A stretch of DNA of 64,000 nucleotides from Pomacea canaliculata (taxonomy: Eukaryota; Mollusca; Gastropoda; Architaenioglossa; Ampullariidae), in the NCBI RefSeq assembly GCF_003073045.1, contig NC_037598.1, forward strand, positions 11,012,486 through 11,076,485, read 5' to 3'. The notes under the pieces are model-generated. The model had not been told where the DNA came from. It worked only from the letters and a program-made list of their open reading frames with translations, and ran no database searches. The position numbers were made by a program, and so were the translations under genes. Of this stretch, positions 60,183-64,000 are shown in pieces (position 1 is the first letter of the stretch; every line of letters begins with the position of its first letter).

Positions 60183-60254
60183 CTCCCCGGCGGGGAATTG
60201 AACCCCGGTCTCCCGCGTGACAGGCGGGGATACTAACCACTATACTACCGAGGA
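60183..60254 (-). tRNA. tRNA-Asp (GTC), second copy
   Basis: It differs from the copy at 56417 by one base in the D arm (GGTTAGTATC against GGTCAGTATC). Stems, anticodon GTC and B box are intact. ATTTTTG follows on the minus strand as a T5 terminator. Confidence 0.97.
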
Positions 60255-60682
60255 CGTGTTATTCCCTCTTCCAATAACAGTTCTAAAAGAAAATAGACCA
60301 ATCTCAAGTATCTCTTTTACAGGAAAAATACCACGTGTTTCTTGGTTTTTTGAAGTCTTAAGGCTTTTATTCCAGTAGACACTGTGACGGTGATCTCAGT
60401 GTTAGTATCCCAGGAAAAGTCCCTTGTCGAAGATGGCTCCTATGTCGACAGTGTCCGCCTCTTCATGGTGGATATATATAAGGGACATAGTGAATTCCGA
60501 CAGAAACTAAAAACAATCTCTTTGGATTTACTGACATTTAATTCTAAGAAATCATCTTCGCACCAGGCTATATGAATTCATACAAGGCTGAGTCATGGAT
60601 GTCCACTGACCTTAGAAAATAAGACAGCACAGCGCAGTACGTAGTACTGGAGGTTTTGACTAGCGATTGTCCTTTAATTGTG

Positions 60683-60696
60683 GTTACCCTAGTAAC
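60683..60696. promoter_or_regulatory. perfect RFX X-box consensus
   Basis: GTTACCCTAGTAAC satisfies GTNRCC-N2-RGYAAC at all positions and is part of the longer palindrome GTGGTTACC-CT-AGTAACCAC. No gene start is visible nearby, so its role is open. Confidence 0.35.
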
Positions 60697-61759
60697 CACA
60701 GTATACTGCGATAGATGTTGGTATATAGGATAAAGAGAGAATCCTTTGTGATAAGCCCGTGCACGTTGTAACGGAGCCAGAAAAAGTGACAGACACTCTC
60801 TGTTGCCTGGTAATCAGAGAGTGAATGAACCATATGACACGTTGATGGCCTAGGAAAAAGAAGTCTCACATGTAAATATATATGGTTTAATGGTGATAAC
60901 AGTGGCAGAGAAATCAGTGTCAAAATCAGTTTGTATGGGCATGTGGTTTGCCTCAAGGTGTTTACATAGCGTGTGAAGGATAAACATCATCAGCAACTCT
61001 CTCGGACAGAAAAACTGCAAACTGGGTCAAGATATTCTTCGGTGAAAGTTTCAGCTGTAGATCGACTTCTTTGGAACTGCACAATATATGCGATTTCCAC
61101 ACAAAAGAGATTGAGCAGGATTGAAGAGATTTGCCACATTCATTGGAAAATGCCTTTAATTGATTCTTAAAAAAAAACAAAAAAAAAAACAACAACTACG
61201 TAACGTTCTGTCGCAGATACCATCAGGACCTGGAGACTTGTTTATCTTCACTCGGTTAACCATTTCGATCTGACACTTGACATATTTAACTCTTCTGGAC
61301 AGAACTGAGAGAACTTGGCAGAGAATCACGTTTTTCGAAACGAGCAAGGAATTGAATATCCCCAAAACTACGGAAGTATCACTAGGAGCTTGAGATGTTT
61401 TCTATATAGTTTTTGTCCGAATACCTTCACTACTGCTTTTTTTTTTTAAATCTATGACATACAACATGGCTATATTCTTACAAGATAATAACACTGCCAA
61501 AGAAAAAAAAAGCAAACCTGACTCCGTGCACAATCATATCACGACTTTTTTAAAAAGCCTAGAATTACATATGAGTCATCATACATAAAAACAACTACTG
61601 TGACATGTCTAAGAGTTGTTTGCTTCTACAACCATGGCACAGTTTACTCTCAGAGTTATTTCCTGCTTTAGCCAGCTGGAAAACGTGGAGAACTCGACCT
61701 TTGGCTCGCCACTGGCTGCCGGCAAGATATATTCTCAGCTGCTTCAGTGCCGGAAATGA

Positions 61760-61782
61760 GGTCACGTGACCTGCTTATAAAC
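61760..61782 (+). promoter_or_regulatory. promoter-like E-box palindrome plus TATA
   Basis: GGTCACGTGACC (bHLH/CREB-type palindrome) is followed 4 bp later by TATAAA (61776). The following 300 bp contain no supported coding start, so a noncoding first exon would be required. Confidence 0.25.
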
Positions 61783-64000
61783 GGCGTGTCGGGGACCGGT
61801 TTGACAAAGAGAATTTGGCTGTTAGATGTAATTATTTGAAACGTCGTTTATTGCTGGGTTTGCTCTGTCGTTTTGTGTTCAGAATGCTTTTAGATTGTTC
61901 ACAATCACTATCAAAGGATATGAACATGATGAGAAGCACTGTATGAGGTCAAAGACTTCACTCAACGGGTGAGGATCTTACAACGTTTGACCATTTGTTT
62001 ACAGTCAAATGTGTTCAGCTAGCCGGCAAGAAGAAATCCATTTCGGTCGTCTAGCCATTGACACTATTAGAGAAACTCTCTTCATCTTTTACACCCTAAA
62101 GTCCCTTAACCGCTGAACGTATTGTTACCCTTGTATGCTGTTTCTATTATTTACCTCCCTTCAATCATACACTGAATAATGAACTTTGTCCATCTCTCTC
62201 ATACACACGCATGCAGACACTCAAGGTTATCAGTTTTCCGGAAGGCAAAAAAAACTGTTTGGATTGCATTTCATAGCTGAGAAGTTATCAGACTCTCTCT
62301 CTATCTTTCTGTCACACACAGACAGGGAGAGAAAGAAAAAAAACATAACGCTTGAAAGACAGCGCATGGATCGGCTGCATCTGCCTCCAGCCACAGCAGG
62401 ACGTCGATCTGCCACTCCAGCTGTTACATAATACTAAAATAAAATTTAAAAAATAACGCAGCAACAGCGTATTACAGGAAAGAGAGAGAGATAAGCAAGC
62501 TTGGAACATCCGTGGGCTGTGTGCTTTGTGTTTATATTAACTTGCATATTTTTTCTCTCATATATTTCTGTGATATAGTGTGATGGTTGGTTGAGTGCGA
62601 CGTGAGCTGGCGTGTGTGTGTTCGTTCGTGCGTGCTAGGCATGCATGCGCTGTACCTTCACGCGGCGATAGTATTACATTACAACCTAAAAACATATCGA
62701 GTGACAAAAACAAGATTTATTTTCAAGTCAAAACCTAGACAGCAAGCAGCAGCTAATTATAAGTTGCTAATTATAGAGACTTTGTGCGACCACCCTGTAC
62801 CTCATACGCTTGATTAAAGTCCGAAATGCAGGAAGAAAAATGTGATATAGGTCAAGCTCAGCCCTGTCACCTAATTTAACTTGAACACAAGGAAGGATAC
62901 GAGCTCAGATTAATATAAATGAAAATTCTGTATGTGTTTGCGTGTGTGTGCTTGAATTATGAGTGTGTACAATTACATGTGTGATTAAAAGCTGTGTACC
63001 ATCGCATGCTATTCTTTCCTTCAGTTCTTGTAATGTCAGAGACCAAAGAATCAAGTGAGAGTCGTGAGAGTTGACGCCTTGAGGTCATGTGACTTAAGTG
63101 TACGCAACATGCTTTAAGGAACGCGAGTAAACAACCCCCAAAAAAAACTTGATTAAAAAAAAATGAAGGAAGGATGGGGAAGGACGGTGAGTACTCTTCT
63201 TCACATGTGGGGAGCTGTGGTGCACGCCGCAGCCGTCGTATCATTCGTCACTCAACTTGTCGCGGCAAGTGTCTAGCGACCTCCCCACCCCACACCCCCC
63301 TACACACACATCACTACACACCACCACCACCATCACACCACCACTTACTAACTCCGCAACAAAAGAGGAAGTTGCGAGCGAGTTGCTGGCAAAGACAACA
63401 CACGTACGCACGCGTCTCTGGCCAGGACTCGTCAGGGGCCGTAATTACGCCCGTTCACGCTCAAGTGTCATGGCTCCCGAGCAGACGACCGACCGAGCAG
63501 ACGACCCGACCCTGACGTGCAACTCGCACCTCTCAAATTCCGGATGCAGCTGAAAGCTTTCGCTTCTCGTCCCTTCTTCTTCTCGCGTGATGCTCCGTGG
63601 GACGGCGCATCCTTCGAGGTGAGTGTCACGGTGTCAGCGAATGCCTCTGAAAAAAAAAAACTGTGTTGCCTGTGGGTGTCAGCGCGGCAAGGTCAGCCAT
63701 AGTTTGAAATGAAATGTGTCAGGGGGCGCCTCTCGCCTCTCGGTTCCAAGTTTTGTATCGGGTCTGTTCTTCGTGACGTCTCAAACACTCGTTGCCAAGG
63801 CGACTGGCGATCAGGAAATCCCCGAGTGGGCGCAGGAATGTGCGCGTGCATCGAGGCTGCGATTTCCTGGCGCGTTTTCGTTATGGCAGTGTCGCTTGGT
63901 CTCAGTTCTGACGCACTTGTGATGTAAGTTTTTTTTTTTTTTATGCGGTGATTAAGCGTGAAGGACGACATGACAGCTGTCATGCATGAGCAGCCGTCGT

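Larger units (their letters stand above)
60255..64000. other. no supported gene; two promoter-like stretches
   Basis: Open frames are short and lack domains. 63170-63950 is CpG-rich with an FG|GTGAGT-like donor after CATCCTTCGAG at 63619, which could be a 5' untranslated exon of a gene beyond the window. CT/CA-type microsatellite pieces lie at about 62299-62340 and 62940-62955. Confidence 0.4.

Noticed and set aside
63174-63553. Overlapping plus frames of 98-113 codons, His/Pro/Thr-rich
   Set aside because: They arise from a CAC/CCA-rich stretch; only the possible 5' exon donor at 63619 is worth noting.
1-64000. CRISPR array, bacterial operon or prophage
   Set aside because: No regularly spaced repeats or compact polycistronic genes; introns and animal genes throughout.

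Overview
The window reads as animal nuclear DNA. It is AT-rich, has long introns with GT-AG borders, carries nuclear tRNA genes, and holds a dense and varied set of transposons (Tigger/pogo, hAT, Harbinger, RTE and CR1/L2-like LINEs). The host proteins are animal ones: Strip of the STRIPAK complex, SMKR1, a PAR/NFIL3-type bZIP factor and a BTB zinc-finger factor. A lophotrochozoan, probably a mollusc, is my best guess from general impression; nothing in the sequence proves it.

Layout. 1-2254 (minus): the 3' part of a bZIP transcription factor. 2.3-15 kb: no gene that I can support, mainly microsatellites. 14976-28887 (plus): 19 coding exons of Strip (STRIP1/2), whose splice phases all agree and give a 767-codon chain from the first ATG; a Tigger-type MITE, a small MITE and a probable SINE lie in its introns. 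28.9-43.7 kb: a nest of mobile elements. It holds a solo LTR, LINE ORF1 remains of two kinds, RTE and CR1/L2-like LINE pieces, Harbinger pieces, a hAT MITE with a perfect 8-bp target duplication, a gag fossil, and a complete Tigger/pogo element with an unbroken 510-residue transposase. Inside one LINE ORF1 sits an EGF-like exon that has splice signals and is partly tandemly duplicated.

44450-55227 (minus): a seven-exon BTB-BACK-AT-hook-C2H2 gene. A 4.3-kb hAT element occupies its second intron, and an in-frame TAA in its large exon lies inside a possible 93-nt in-frame intron. 56.4-60.3 kb: two nearly identical tRNA-Asp(GTC) genes (minus) flank SMKR1 (plus), whose first coding exon contributes only the ATG. 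60.3-64 kb: no gene I can support, but there are two promoter-like stretches.

The genes look independent: two transcription factors, one kinase/phosphatase scaffold and one small lysine-rich protein. The main interest lies in how mobile DNA has rearranged or interrupted host-like coding modules, and in the BTB gene, where splicing may decide whether the zinc fingers are made.
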